A stretch of 64,000 nt of DNA. It comes from Chiua virens. Taxonomy: Eukaryota; Basidiomycota; Agaricomycetes; Boletales; Boletaceae. The stretch covers positions 496,001 through 560,000 of the forward strand of contig JAHNUO010000009.1 in NCBI GenBank assembly GCA_019787685.1. The letters are read 5' to 3'. The notes beneath the pieces are model-generated. The model did not search any database and was not told where the DNA came from. It worked only from the letters and a program-made list of their open reading frames with translations. The position numbers were made by a program, and so were the translations under genes. Shown in pieces: positions 44,679 to 54,940 of this stretch; within the stretch, counting starts at the first letter, position 1, and the number at the start of each line of letters is the position of its first letter.

Positions 44679-46427
44679 TCCTTCCGCAAATTTAAACCAT
44701 TTGCTAAAGGAGACCAAGTATGGCTCGAAGCCCGCAACCTGAAATGGGAACTCATTTCCCCAAAACTCGCATCTCGCCGAGAAGGACCCTTCTCTATCAC
44801 GGAGGTCCTTTCTCCGCTCACCTACCGACTCCGCCTCCCTAAGACCTGGAAGATCCATCCGGTCTTCCACGCTTCGCTGTTATCGCCCTATCGCGAAACA
44901 GAAACCTACGGCCCGAACTTCCCGAAACCCCCACCTGACCTTATCGCTGGAGAAGAGGAATACGAAATTGAGCGGATCTTACGCCACACGCGGAACCCGC
45001 ATAACCGCAAGTTCCTGATCCGATGGAAAGGATATTCCGCCGCCGACGACTCATGGGAACCCGAGTCTAATTTAGAAAACGCCAAGGAAACGGTCGACGC
45101 TTATAAGCGGACCCATCCTAAGGATTTCCCCTCCATCCGCTCCATTTCGTCCCCACCACCACGACCACCTCGCTCCCCACTGCGACCTCATCCACCCGTC
45201 TCCGTCAAAGCGATAATGACCTACCGCTCCTGCTCTACCCCCGACTTCGAAAACGAAATTATCCACTCGGTTCCCGTCTTCACCCCTACCGCGTCCATCC
45301 CACACTTGCCTCTTCCCCCGCCGGCAACTCCCGTCTCCGATGCACCCACCATCTCCACCGAATCCTCCCTCACCGAGTCAACCCGACCCCCTTCTCCTGC
45401 TGTTTCAGCAGTTGCCTCCGCAGGATGGGGAGCTCCTCCTCAATGGCCTGTTCCTGCTGAGCGCCCTAGTCGCGTTCATTCTCCTCTCCAGGCGGTAGAT
45501 CTACCTTACCACTCCCACACTATCCGCTCTTCGTCCTCGACCCCCGAGTACTTTCGCCGCATGCGCGAGCTCATCCTAGACCCAGCGATGGCTTTCCCCA
45601 TCGAACATCACCTCGACTTGAACTCCCCGCTCAACGCTCTCTACCTGGCATACTTGCAATGCGAACACCTTACCTTCGTCCAGTCCGACCTCCTCGGTCG
45701 TGATCGTCACTCTCACCTCCTCTCTGCAGTCACCGGCCAAATCCACGACCGGATCCGTGCCTACATCGAGCATACCCTCCACCAGATGCAGATGGGCAAA
45801 TTCCTGGAAGACCTCCACCGTTACCAAGCGGACCTTGCCCGCCACATGGCTCCTTCCCCTCGCGCCCCCTCTACCCCGTCCGCATCCTCCTCGCCCTTCA
45901 CTGAAGAGGAGATGCTCGCCTGCAACCGTGCCAAAGCCGAACTGATGTTTCGGACCGGTCAGATATCCCTCCCCGACGATCACCCCCGCTTTCATGAAGC
46001 CTGCTTCGAATGCAGGAAGCTCGGCCACATCCGGGTGGAATGCCCCATGTACCAATGCCCCATCTGTCTTACCTGGGCCCCTGGACATATCCAATCCCGC
46101 TGCCCTGGACAACCTCCTCGGGTACGCGCTCGCATCCCCCTTGCCAACCGGATTACTCCCATGGCCGCCGGAAACACTTGGACCCGACGCTCGCCTCGCC
46201 CCACTATCCCCTCCACGTCGTCCTCTTCGACGAACTCGTCTTCTTCGTCGCGCCGCAACCGCCGCTCCGTACTCCCTGTACCCCCACCTCAACGAGCCCG
46301 CCGCCATGCGCGACAACGTTCCGCGTCTCCTGATCGACGCTCGGTCTCCCCATGTGATGACCCCATCGACGACGAGGGGTACGCCAATATCACCGGCAGT
46401 CCTGTCCGTGATGCGTTCGATTTCTAG
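44679..46427 (+). pseudogene. Inner element Pol 3' part: GPY/F, chromodomain, zinc-knuckle module
   Basis: Same frame as the upstream pol, separated only by the TGA. It starts SFRKFKPFAKGDQVWLEARN, then GPFSITEVLSPLTYRL and IHPVFHASLLSPY (GPY/F). The chromodomain is at ~44960-45110 (EYEIERILRHT, FLIRWKGYSAADDSWEPE). About 430 further codons follow: Pro/Ser-rich linker, a helical part (HTLHQMQMGKFLEDLHRYQADL), two zinc knuckles (CFECRKLGHIRVEC and CPICLTWAPGHIQSRC, ~46005-46100) and an Arg/Ser-rich tail ending VRDAFDF at 46427. The chromodomain probably directs integration to particular chromatin; the role of the module after it is unknown. Confidence 0.88.
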
Positions 46428-46455
46428 AGATGATCTTCGCTTGGTGCTTTGATCG

Positions 46456-46469
46456 TACTCTGGGGGTAA
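46456..46469 (+). promoter_or_regulatory. Polypurine tract, inner element
   Basis: The G-run CTGGGGGTAA directly precedes the 3' LTR, as expected for the plus-strand primer. The outer element has the comparable GGGGGATAA. Confidence 0.65.
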
Positions 46470-47194
46470 TGTTACAATTTCTTTCTTTCATCGTTCTTGT
46501 ACTTCTTCACTACACTCGATACCTAGGTATCTTCGTACGTTCATCCGTACGCCTTCCTTTTCACACTTGTATCTCTGCACCGGCATTACCCGAGTGCTTA
46601 CGTTCTTCTATTCTTGTCATCATCCGATGGCATCGTACTTACTCATTCGATTCTCGTCATCATCCGATGGCTTCGCATTTGTCATTTCACCTTCGTCATC
46701 GTCCGCTGCCTTCGCATCGTACGATTTCCTCTTTGGAGTACTGTGCACTCCTTTTGGCCCTTTTACCCTTCCGCTCTTCCGGCCTCCCTCTTTAGTTACT
46801 TGGTCCGTGCGCAGTTCTAGTAGTATAAATACTCCACAGTGATACTCATGTACACTAGTCTTGATCTCCGCAATACTAGCTGAGTATCTCTGCTCCACTC
46901 GCCACAGCGCCTGTGACCACTCGACCGGACTACTCTTAGTCCCTTTACCCACTTGGACTCTTCGTAGTCAACCCTCGACCCTTGACCGTCCCTCGGGTAT
47001 AGATTCCCAACAGGACAACTCTCAGCAACGCCTGAGTTTTCACTCGTCTCTCTGGTAGCATTCAGCTGACCAGAAACCCTCGTTCGACTCTTCAGCGCAC
47101 CACGTATCAAGTGGTGGTTGTTTGAGTTATCGCAGCCACTTGGTACTTGGCACTTTTGCGGCTACGCTAGGTCCTACCCGGAACTATCGTAACA
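46470..47194 (+). repeat. 3' LTR of inner element (725 bp)
   Basis: Same length as the 5' LTR. By eye only four differences, all C/T or G/A in CpG dinucleotides (near 39706, 39741, 39763 and 39853 of the 5' copy). Followed by the CTTAC target duplicate. Confidence 0.96.
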
Positions 47195-47199
47195 CTTAC

Positions 47200-47793
47200 G
47201 AGCTAGCTTTAGACAAGAAATGGTGAGGAGTACATCCAGTTTTCCATGAAAGCCTACTCCATCCTTATGTCAAGGGAACCTTTGTATCCCAGACAAAACC
47301 TCCCCCTCCTCTGCCAATTATTGTCTCCACCCAACCAGAACATGAGATCAAACAAATCCTTGATAGTCGAGAACACCAAGGAACAATTGAATATCTTGTA
47401 GCCTGGAAAGGATTTCCTAGAGAGGAAAATGAATGGAAGAAGATCATGGATCTTAGAAATGCTGCTGCTACAGTGCAGAAGTTCCACCACGAACACCAGG
47501 AAGTAGTACGCAAACCTTATATTCATATCTCCAGATCCATGGAAACTGACGCTCCATGTGACTGTCCGATCTGTCGAAATGTCCTGCTCCCTACTCCCTC
47601 CACAATGTTCCAAGATCCTGAGTTTAAAGAATTCAGGAAAATTTATAACAAATTTGATCCTTCTTATTTCGAATTCCCGACTCGCAAGGATGCTTCATCT
47701 CAGAAGGGGGATAATGTCAGAACTTCACTTTCATATTCCGAATACCCTAATCCCTCGAGAATGGAGACACATCATCGCTTATATATTCCATAG
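47200..47793 (+). pseudogene. Outer element pol, 3' part with chromodomain
   Basis: Continuation of the outer pol after the inner element. GPY/F-type VHPVFHESLLHPYVKG, then a chromodomain at ~47338-47480 (EIKQILDSREHQGTIEYLVAWKGFPREENEWKK). A short tail carries CDCPICRNVLLP and runs past the polypurine tract into the LTR (47715). One TGA is present after DKKW near 47221. The tail is shorter than the inner family's and has one C-x-C-x2-C cluster, no CCHC knuckle. The same tail is recognisable in the relic at 8901-9095. Confidence 0.82.
47702..47714 (+). promoter_or_regulatory. Polypurine tract, outer element
   Basis: AGAAGGGGGATAA abuts the 3' LTR start TGTCAG. Typical position and composition for the plus-strand primer of Ty3/gypsy elements. 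Confidence 0.7.
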
Positions 47794-48020
47794 AACACTG
47801 TAGAACATTCCTGAACAATTGCGACATACTGATGTCATACCCTTGTTGTCCCCTTTTCCATTTATTCCTTTACATAGGAATACCCATTTTATATCGTTGG
47901 TCCATGCTCGCATAGTAGAATAGTATATAAGTAGTACAATTCCCTGTATCGTTTCCTTAGTCTTGAAATCTTAAGCACTTCGCTTCTGATATTGAGACAC
48001 TCCTTATAAGTTTCCTCACA
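47715..48020 (+). repeat. 3' LTR of outer element (306 bp)
   Basis: TGTCAG...CTCACA, followed by the TGCAG target duplicate. It differs from the 5' LTR at 12 positions; each is a CG/TG, CG/CA or TG/CA pair. Confidence 0.95.
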
Positions 48021-48639
48021 TGCAGGCAGGTGTTGTTCATAATGCTTGCATGATATGTATCAATACGTGTTATCAAAAACATCCCAGCCACAGAAAACTA
48101 GGTCCAGCTGACGCTATGTTATAACTTCTGGGTAGAACACAAGGTTCAAGAGACCAGAAATTGACTAGTTTGATGGAACGCCTTCTGAGAATAGCCAACT
48201 TGGGCTTCATGCGGCTCCCAAACTATGCCTTGTATATGTATTTCAATTGACGATGTAACATGAACAAGGGCATGCTCCATATCATATGTCACGATCAAAT
48301 CCTGATTTGCTAGCCACTTTAGTTTCATCCTTTCAATCGAGAATGGGTTCACCTTAAACTGTACGAAACATTTCTCTTTGAGTGACACTTATACAGTTTT
48401 GAAAGTTGTGCAGGTTAGTTTGGGAACTATATGCTGTCCTGGCCAATTCCGAATAGGGTGTAGCTCTACCCCATGTCCAAGTGCGGGGGATGGAGTTTGT
48501 ATGCATGCAAGTTGCTCTGATCTTAGTAATTTCACATTGCGACTGCAGCACGAAACAGTATAAAGGAGACTAGCATGGGTGCAAGATTATCAGGTAAACC
48601 ACCTTGCCTATATCCACAATCTTCTCTGCTTGATTGTCC
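48021..48639. other. Upstream region of the tyrosinase gene
   Basis: No coding motif. This ~620 bp separates the outer element's 3' LTR from the tyrosinase start, so the LTR sits in what is probably the tyrosinase promoter region. Confidence 0.45.
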
Positions 48640-50903
48640 ATGTCAGTACCTGAAAGCTCCCTGAACTACTACCCTGTTACCGGTCACGTCAGTGCTCAAG
48701 TTTTTGACCGCATTCCCATGGAAGATCTCAAGGACCAGCAGCTGTACCAATGGACACTCTTCATCCTTGGTTTCACTTATATCAAAGGCATCCCAATTCC
48801 TTTCCCCAACGTTACCCAACCCCTGTTGCATGACAGCACCTCTTTCATGCAAATTGGGGGTATCCATGGCAAGCCCTACCATGAATGAACTGGTGACAAG
48901 CGGACTCCAGAGGAGGCCAAGGTCAACTTCAGCTACAATGACAAGAAAGATATGTATCCTACCCCGTCACGATTCAGAGGTAATTGAAACACCTCTCTCT
49001 GAGTCTTGTCTTGTCTAACTGCTTATTCTGAAGGATATTGCCAGTACGTCCTGCTGAGTAGTATTTGGTGTGCATCACCTGAACTAGGTTTGTCTGTAGT
49101 CACACAGTAGTCACTTTCCCTTCTTGGCACCGCCCGTATGTCATGCTTATTGAGGTGTGTGTAGCACAAGTGTGGCGTCGCTACTGTTTTTCCATCATCT
49201 CCCTGATGTATTTTTAATAGCAAGCCATTGGAGAATACGCAGAGAATATTGCCCAACAAATAGAGAATGCCAATCCTGATGAGAAAGGACTTTGGGCTGA
49301 TGCGGCCAAGCAACTTCGCTTTCCGTGTGTCTTTCCATCTACTATCTGTTTTGTTTTGTCTTCGGTTTCCTGATTCCAAGCAGGTACTGGGACTGGGCTG
49401 ACCCTAAAGTCACCCAAGAAGGTGTACCATCCTTATTTATCAATGAGGATGTGTCTGTCCATGCACCTGGAAAAAATACCGTGACAGTGCTGAATCCTCT
49501 TGTATCTTTCAAATTCCCTTACGTTCCGAGCGACTTTGGGGACAATACTAGGGTAAACATCATTATTCACCGAAATCATTCTGCTTGGCGAGTAATGCTA
49601 AGAGTAATGTGTGTAGGGTAACGCTACTGCCTACTTTTCTAAATGGAAACAGACACTCTGATATGCCAATTCCTCTCCAGACGCAACCACAAGCGATGTC
49701 AATTCACTCCAAATGTTGGTGGAGTTTGTTACATTATGCTGCTGTATTGTTCTCATTCATTGCATTGCTAGGACTATGAAGCAGAAGGCAGATAGCATTA
49801 GAACAAGCGTTGGGTTGCTGTTCTTATTCCCCGATAGTGGAAACTCCGCCATGAAGTGATTTTCTTCATTTTACTTGATTTTAATCATGTTGACCGACGA
49901 ACTCAGCTACAACGAGTTTTCAAACACATATAATGAGTCTGCACAAGCTGGTGATCAAAACAACACGGGCTCCCTGGAAGGAGTGCACAATTCCATGCAT
50001 GTGAACCTTGTGGGTAGTTCCATTTGAATTAACAGTAGATCTGACCTGTCACATGAAGGGCAGTAACGGTAACATGGTTTGTACTTTGTATCTTCAATGA
50101 ATTGACTACTAATTACTCCCTTCACTCGTCAAGGCCTGGCCTGACTATGTGAGTACACTGGGCTATGTTTCTCTTTATTGTCTAAATTGAAATCAGGCTG
50201 TGTTTGACCCTATTTTCTACTGTAAGCGCATGTTTGAAACCTTCATTTCTGTGCTAACCTCCATGCAGTCCATCATGTGAATGTCAATAGGCTTCGTATG
50301 TGTTATCATATCTGACATGAGCTGAGTTGACAATATCCCGTAGTGTTGGAGTAGAATCATTCATCGTATCATCCCATTGCTTACATAATTAGCTACCTAG
50401 TTTATCTTGTAGTTGTCCGTTGCACCGTTCCTCGTCTGTTATCGCGAATCACATCTGTCGCTTTGTCACGCCTCGTCAGCAAGTTGCGTCCACAGTATAC
50501 GACTTTTCAACACGTAGTTGCGTTATGGGAGTGGTGCTACCCAGACTACTGGATGGGTGATGGCTTCACACCTAGCAGTGGAGGAGGGCTGGTGAATTGG
50601 ACCTTGGTGAGTAAATTACATATGCCTGATTCTCTCGATGACATGGAAACATGATTCCAGCAACGCGGAACATACTCTTTGGCATATTCACAAAAAATTG
50701 AAGATGATGGGAAATGGGGTGTTCTTACTCCATTCAGACACTCAGACGGAACTTACTGGACAAGCAAGGAAACTCGCTTCTTCACTTCAGATGCTTACCC
50801 CAAGTGTAACGTCCATCTGTGGAGAGAAAGATGGTATATACTGGTCCGACACCACAGAATCATCAGCTACCAAATGCTGGTTTTAAACCATAATGTACTC
50901 TAA
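48640..50903 (+). pseudogene. Tyrosinase (polyphenol oxidase) with one nonsense codon
   Basis: Multi-exon gene recognisable from end to end. Exon 1 starts at ATG 48640 (MSVPESS) and holds QIGGIHGKPYHE, the first CuA histidine region. A GT-AG join makes GYCHHTVVTFPSWHRPYVMLIE (CuA, 49030-49160). Then AKQLRFP joins YWDWADPKVTQEG (~49385). CuB is VHNSMHVNLVG (~49981-50010), with FDPIFY and HHVNVNRL (~50200-50294). Then ALWEWCYPDYWMGDG (~50520-50570) and a C-terminal TPFRHSDGTYWTSKETR. Tyrosinases oxidise monophenols and diphenols to quinones for melanin, using a binuclear copper site. TGA at 48886-48888 stands where the family has Trp (PYHEW): a likely TGG to TGA change near the N-terminus. The 3' end is uncertain. 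Confidence 0.8.
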
Positions 50904-51145
50904 GCTTGCATGGAAACTAACTTCCGCCTTGTGTAAAGAAATGATTAGCGAAATCTATGATAAGAATTTTAATATTATTGAGACTTTATCAATATCAGTC
51001 AGACCATCTGATTGATCAAACTCCTATGAGCCGGTCATGGTGAATGGTCAAATCTTAAATAACTTGAAGGCATACTCTATAGACAACAAAAACAAGTACT
51101 ACTACAGGCAGTGACAGCAAGTGGCATCATACAGGTCCATCAGAA

Positions 51146-53094
51146 CTACATGGGAAATTGTCCAAACGAATTTGCTAGGGATGAACTTGAAGAGGCTGAG
51201 TGCATCGACTGGCCGGGACCGAAGGGATTTGCTGCAGATGAAGAAGAGGTGGAGTACATCAAGGGATCAGGAGTGAAAGGATTTGCTATGGATGAAGAAG
51301 CTGAGTGCATCAACTGGCCAGGGCCGAAAGGATCAGCAGCAGATAAAGAAGAGGTGGGGTACACAGAGGGACCAGGAATGGAAGGACCCAGGTTTGCTGC
51401 AGATGAAGAGGCTGAGTACATTGACAGACCCAGTGGGCTACCAGAGACACTGGTCTGAGATGGAAAAGTAGATGTATCATGACTCTCATACAACTCAATT
51501 TCATCTGCAGAGGGAATAAAATTTTCAAGGGGACCTTCTGAGGAGACTGTGGCATAGATGCTACTGAGATCGCTTTCTCCCTGTTTGAGAGGATCAACAA
51601 GTGGCCAAACCATAAGTTGTGTCCTACTACTTACTGTCCCTCTTTGTGTAAGAAATCCATCCATGCACATACTGGCGCCTTTATTGGCGACATTGGACCT
51701 TGTATTGCTTCAAGAAGCACATCATAGATTGTCTTCCACAATGGTGCATATATGGTCCCGTCGAAGTCAATCGCTACTCCTTGCTGATCCTCTTCAACCT
51801 GGTCAGCCTCATGATGAAGCGCACAAAGAAGCTTATAAAAAAGGTATTAGCACTGGCTACGTGAATATCAAGATGTTAACATACACCAGCTGCAGAGAGT
51901 GCATACATGCACAACGGAGTGGTATTAAGCTTACTATGAAGTCTTCTAATCAGGCTTTGGGTATGCGTATACCAAAAACTTGTATGGAATTTCTTGAGTT
52001 GAGTGTTGCTGAACCAACGAGCAACACGTCCCTTTGACAGGGATTTAAACCATAAGTCTTGAAGCAACCATCAAAAAGGTACTTACATCTTTATCGTGTT
52101 TATGCATGAAATAGGTGGTAGCATTTGACAGATCTGTGATTTCAGCAACTTTCAATTGCTTCCATTCCACAATTTGCTGGGGATTGGCGATTCCCAAATT
52201 CAAGCCGCTCATGGACAACTTGAGGATATCGACTGTGAATGGCCGTGCATCTGTGGCTATACAACCATGAAAAGAAATCATGATTTTTATTAACTAGTAA
52301 TAGAAGTTAGTACACAACGCGCACAGAAAGAGGATATGTTGTACATGGCCTTCAATCTTTGGATCAATAGGTACAATGGTCTGATTCTCGGAGCATGCTT
52401 GATTCCAAGACTCACGGACCAACTTTTTCCAAATAGATCGGGTAGTCTCCCCACAAGGAATGACAGGCCAACCAACTGAGACCGCCATTTCATACATCAG
52501 TATCCGGCTTGCTTCCTTCAGTAGAAGGCGTAAGTTTTTGTCTAATGAAGCTTCGAAATTACCAGAGGCCAAGGAACCTGAAGGGGTCGAACCAATGGAA
52601 GCTTGAGACAGTGTGTGCTCAAACACACAAAGACAATCCTGAGATGGGAGATGCGTGTTCCCATGCCTGCTTTGATGGGTTTCTAGTACATCTTGTTCCC
52701 TCCCTGTAATCTGCCAAATGAGTTAGTACATGTGAAACTATCAACATATCGTAACAAGCATGTACTTGGATCAATTCTGCAGCCTCCCTCAATCTTTGCT
52801 CAGCAGTTATCTAGGAATTGGGAATCAGCATTGTCAGATTCTAAAGCTCGTCTGTCAGACGCTGGAAGAGGTAGTAGGGTTTCTTGGGTCAGGGGTCTGG
52901 GGTAAAACAGGGAACCCTGTTGAGCAGGAACACTGCTGGATGCGAGAGCCTGAGACTGGGAGTGCTGGGTACTGGTAGAGGGAAACAACTCGGCAGGGCC
53001 AGTGCCAGATGGTGGCCCTGCATACGGGATTGCTTGGAAGGATGGGAGAGCCTGAGCAGGGGCTGCTTGGCCGACTGCTTGCACTCAGCCGCAA
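51146..53094 (-). CDS. Uncharacterised basidiomycete protein with Ser-rich C-terminal repeats
   Basis: Minus-strand multi-exon gene I cannot fully join. Its 5' part (52800-53094) is Gln/Pro/Ser-rich. 52294-52626 encodes a helical part (LDKNLRLLLKEASRILMYEM, then IWKKLVRESWNQACSE). 52045-52200 and ~51690-51850 look like further exons (DILKLSMSGLNLGIANPQQI; IDFDGTIYAPLWKTIYDVLL). The last exon, 51146-51670, has tandem repeats of about 22 residues built on SSSxANPFxPxPLMxSxSS. Weak resemblance to the fungal DUF6532 group is suggested by length and helix pattern only. Function unknown. Confidence 0.4.
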
Positions 53095-53939
53095 GAGCGT
53101 GTGGATCTCCCATGAGATCTGAGTAGTGGTAGGTTGGATGATTGGGGGTAGTAAGTAGAATTAGTGATTCCGCAGCCCAGCCCGGCCCAAAAGCCCCAGC
53201 TTGGGCTCGGCTTTGGGGGCCAGCGGCCTGACAAAATCACAGGCCAGGCCTTGGGCCCCCAAAGCCCCTAAAGACAGCCCAGCCCGGCTTGGAAGCCCCA
53301 GCTTAGGGCCAGGCCATGGCTTGATGCAGGGAAGCGCACAATCACAGTTGTCATGTCATTGCTGTTGTCGCGTTGTCGTCAGGTATTACCTAAAATGGAA
53401 ATCAATGAGCCGTCGCGACGAGATGACAATGCAACAATGTACATGTCCCTTGACCTTTCCATGCCACCCCAGAACCTGACGACGACATACAATGACAGCA
53501 ACCGTGACGAGGCCGCAACACAACGTGACGAACACCTCGTTCCCACCCTTCATGCTGCCTGGACACGAGGACGATGCCACAACATGCCACAATGACAATG
53601 ACAATGCAGCACATTGTTGCATCATCAACACGACTCACCCTCCCTGCATTCACCCACCCACCTTCCTTTGTGCCACCACACCCAACACGATGGATGACAC
53701 AATGACCTCCCGGCCTCCCTCCTTCTCCTCTCACCCCAGACATGATGCAGATGGATGATGTGACATGCCACGACGACGTGGTGTGGTGTGCCACCCCTCT
53801 CTGAGTCCCTGACAATGACAGCGATGACAATGACAACACGACCACCACATTATTGTGGTGCTCGTGTCGTCCTCGTCGTCCTCGCTCACCTGACTTGGAG
53901 TCACCCCTGTCGTCCTCATCCTGGTCCTCACCCTCACCA

Positions 53940-54396
53940 GACAACGATGACAACAACAACAACATGAACACCATGTATCATGGTGCTCGTGTTGCCATCA
54001 TTGTCATCGTCGTCCCTCACCTCCGTCGTCCTCTCACTCACCCTCACCCGACAATGATGACAACAACAACAACAACAACATGAACACCATGTATGGTGGT
54101 GCTTGTGTCATCGTTGTCGTCCCTCACCTCTGTCATCCTCTCGCTCACCCTCACCCGACAACGATGACAACAACAACAACAACATGAACACCACATATGG
54201 TGGTGCTCGTGTTGTCATTGTCGTCCCTCACCTCTGTCATCCTCTCACTCACCCTCACCTGACAACAATGACAACAACAACAATGTCGTCCTCTGTCACC
54301 TCTGTCGTCCTCTCACTCACCCTCACCTGACAACAATGACAATGATGACGACACGAGTGCCATGATGATGCAGTGCTATTGCCATTGTCGCCCTCG
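53940..54396. repeat. Tandem satellite inside the hAT-like element
   Basis: Units starting GACAACGATGACAACAACAA begin at about 53940, 54050, 54157, 54261 and 54329 (periods about 110, 107, 104, 68). They combine ACAACAACA tracts, ATGGTGGTGCTCGTG-like text and CTCACTCACCCTCACC. The flanking parts (53800-53940 and 54397-54480) are degenerate versions. Frames on both strands are by-products of the repeat. Confidence 0.85.
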
Positions 54397-54487
54397 TCGT
54401 CACTCACCCTTGTTGTTCTCACCCTCACCCTCACCCTCACCCTCACCTTGCCCCACCTCACCTCGCCTGACAATGACGACAATGATG

Positions 54488-54513
54488 TGACAACTGCAAT
54501 ATCGCAGTTGTCA
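54488..54513. repeat. Perfect hairpin in hAT-like element
   Basis: TGACAACTGC (54488-54497) and GCAGTTGTCA (54504-54513) are exact reverse complements around a 6-nt loop. A second such hairpin follows at 54580-54607. Confidence 0.8.
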
Positions 54514-54579
54514 TGTCGTTGTTGTCACTTGCGCTTGTCACCCTCATTGTCACCCTCGCCTGAAAATGACGACGACGAC

Positions 54580-54607
54580 GCGACAACTGCTATAACACAG
54601 TTGTCGC
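54580..54607. repeat. Second hairpin in hAT-like element
   Basis: GCGACAACTG (54580-54589) pairs exactly with CAGTTGTCGC (54598-54607) around an 8-nt loop. It shares the CAGTTGTC core with the hairpin at 54488 and with single copies near 53345. Confidence 0.8.
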
Positions 54608-54940
54608 ATCGTCGTTGTCATCCTTGTCTTAACAATCTCATGGCTTCGGGGCTTCTGGGGCCTGGCTCGGCTCGGCTTGTGGCCTGTCAAGATTGCAGGC
54701 CGGGCTCTAAGCTCCCCCAAGCCCTAAGCAGGGCCCGGCCCGGCCCAGCTTTTGGGGGCTTGGCTTGGCCGGCTCAGGGCTTTTGGGCTGGGCCACGGAA
54801 ACACTAAGTAGAATGGATATATGTAAGTAAGAGTCATTCTGTTTCTGTTGGATAAGTTCACAAATCATGAAGGGTACAGTGAGAAGTGGATACCTCTACT
54901 AGTACCCTTGATGACCCATTGGTGGTAAATTGAGGAACAC

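Larger units (their letters stand above)
39482..47194 (+). mobile_element. Inner chromoviral Ty3/gypsy element, nearly intact
   Basis: 7713 bp, two 725-bp LTRs (39482-40206 and 46470-47194) with TGTTAC...GTAACA ends, and a perfect CTTAC target duplication (39477-39481 and 47195-47199). It lies inside the outer element's pol, within its integrase C-terminal part. The LTRs differ at only 4 positions, each a CpG transition, so the insertion is young. It has a self-priming site, an intact gag, a -1 frameshift heptamer, and a pol frame open except for one TGA at 44676-44678. Near-identical relatives are at 59343-64000 (minus, open throughout in the window) and, decayed, at 4421-8178. Confidence 0.96.
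33880..48020 (+). mobile_element. Outer chromoviral Ty3/gypsy element (degenerate, split by nested insertion)
   Basis: Bounded by two 306-bp LTRs (33880-34185 and 47715-48020) with TG...CA ends and a perfect 5-bp target duplication TGCAG (33875-33879 and 48021-48025). Removing the nested inner element and its CTTAC duplicate leaves about 6.4 kb. Order: LTR, self-priming site, gag, protease, reverse transcriptase, RNase H, integrase, [inner element], GPY/F region, chromodomain, polypurine tract, LTR. Coding parts carry many stops, nearly all TGA. The LTRs differ at 12 of 306 positions, all transitions in CpG context. It inserted between a minus-strand gene fragment and the tyrosinase gene. Confidence 0.95.
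53162..54806. mobile_element. Non-autonomous hAT-like element carrying a satellite
   Basis: 1645 bp with terminal inverted repeats (TAGTGATTCCGCAGCCCAGCC left; TAGTGTTTCCGTGGCCCAGCC on the other strand at the right) and a perfect 8-bp target duplication AGTAGAAT (53154-53161 and 54807-54814). 8-bp duplications and TAGTG-like ends are hallmarks of the hAT superfamily. The arms continue inward as GC-rich subterminal sequence (repeats of GGCCCGGCCC and AAAAGCCCC, 53176-53330 and 54640-54793). The centre is a low-complexity satellite. No transposase frame is present, so it would depend on an enzyme in trans. Confidence 0.82.

Noticed and set aside
53402..53974. 190-codon minus-strand frame and several plus-strand frames in the satellite
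   Set aside because: Simple-repeat by-products (His/Val/Ser runs) inside a non-coding hAT-like element.
53940..54396. Possible CRISPR-like array
   Set aside because: Units are contiguous, vary in period, have no unique spacers, and the sequence is eukaryotic.
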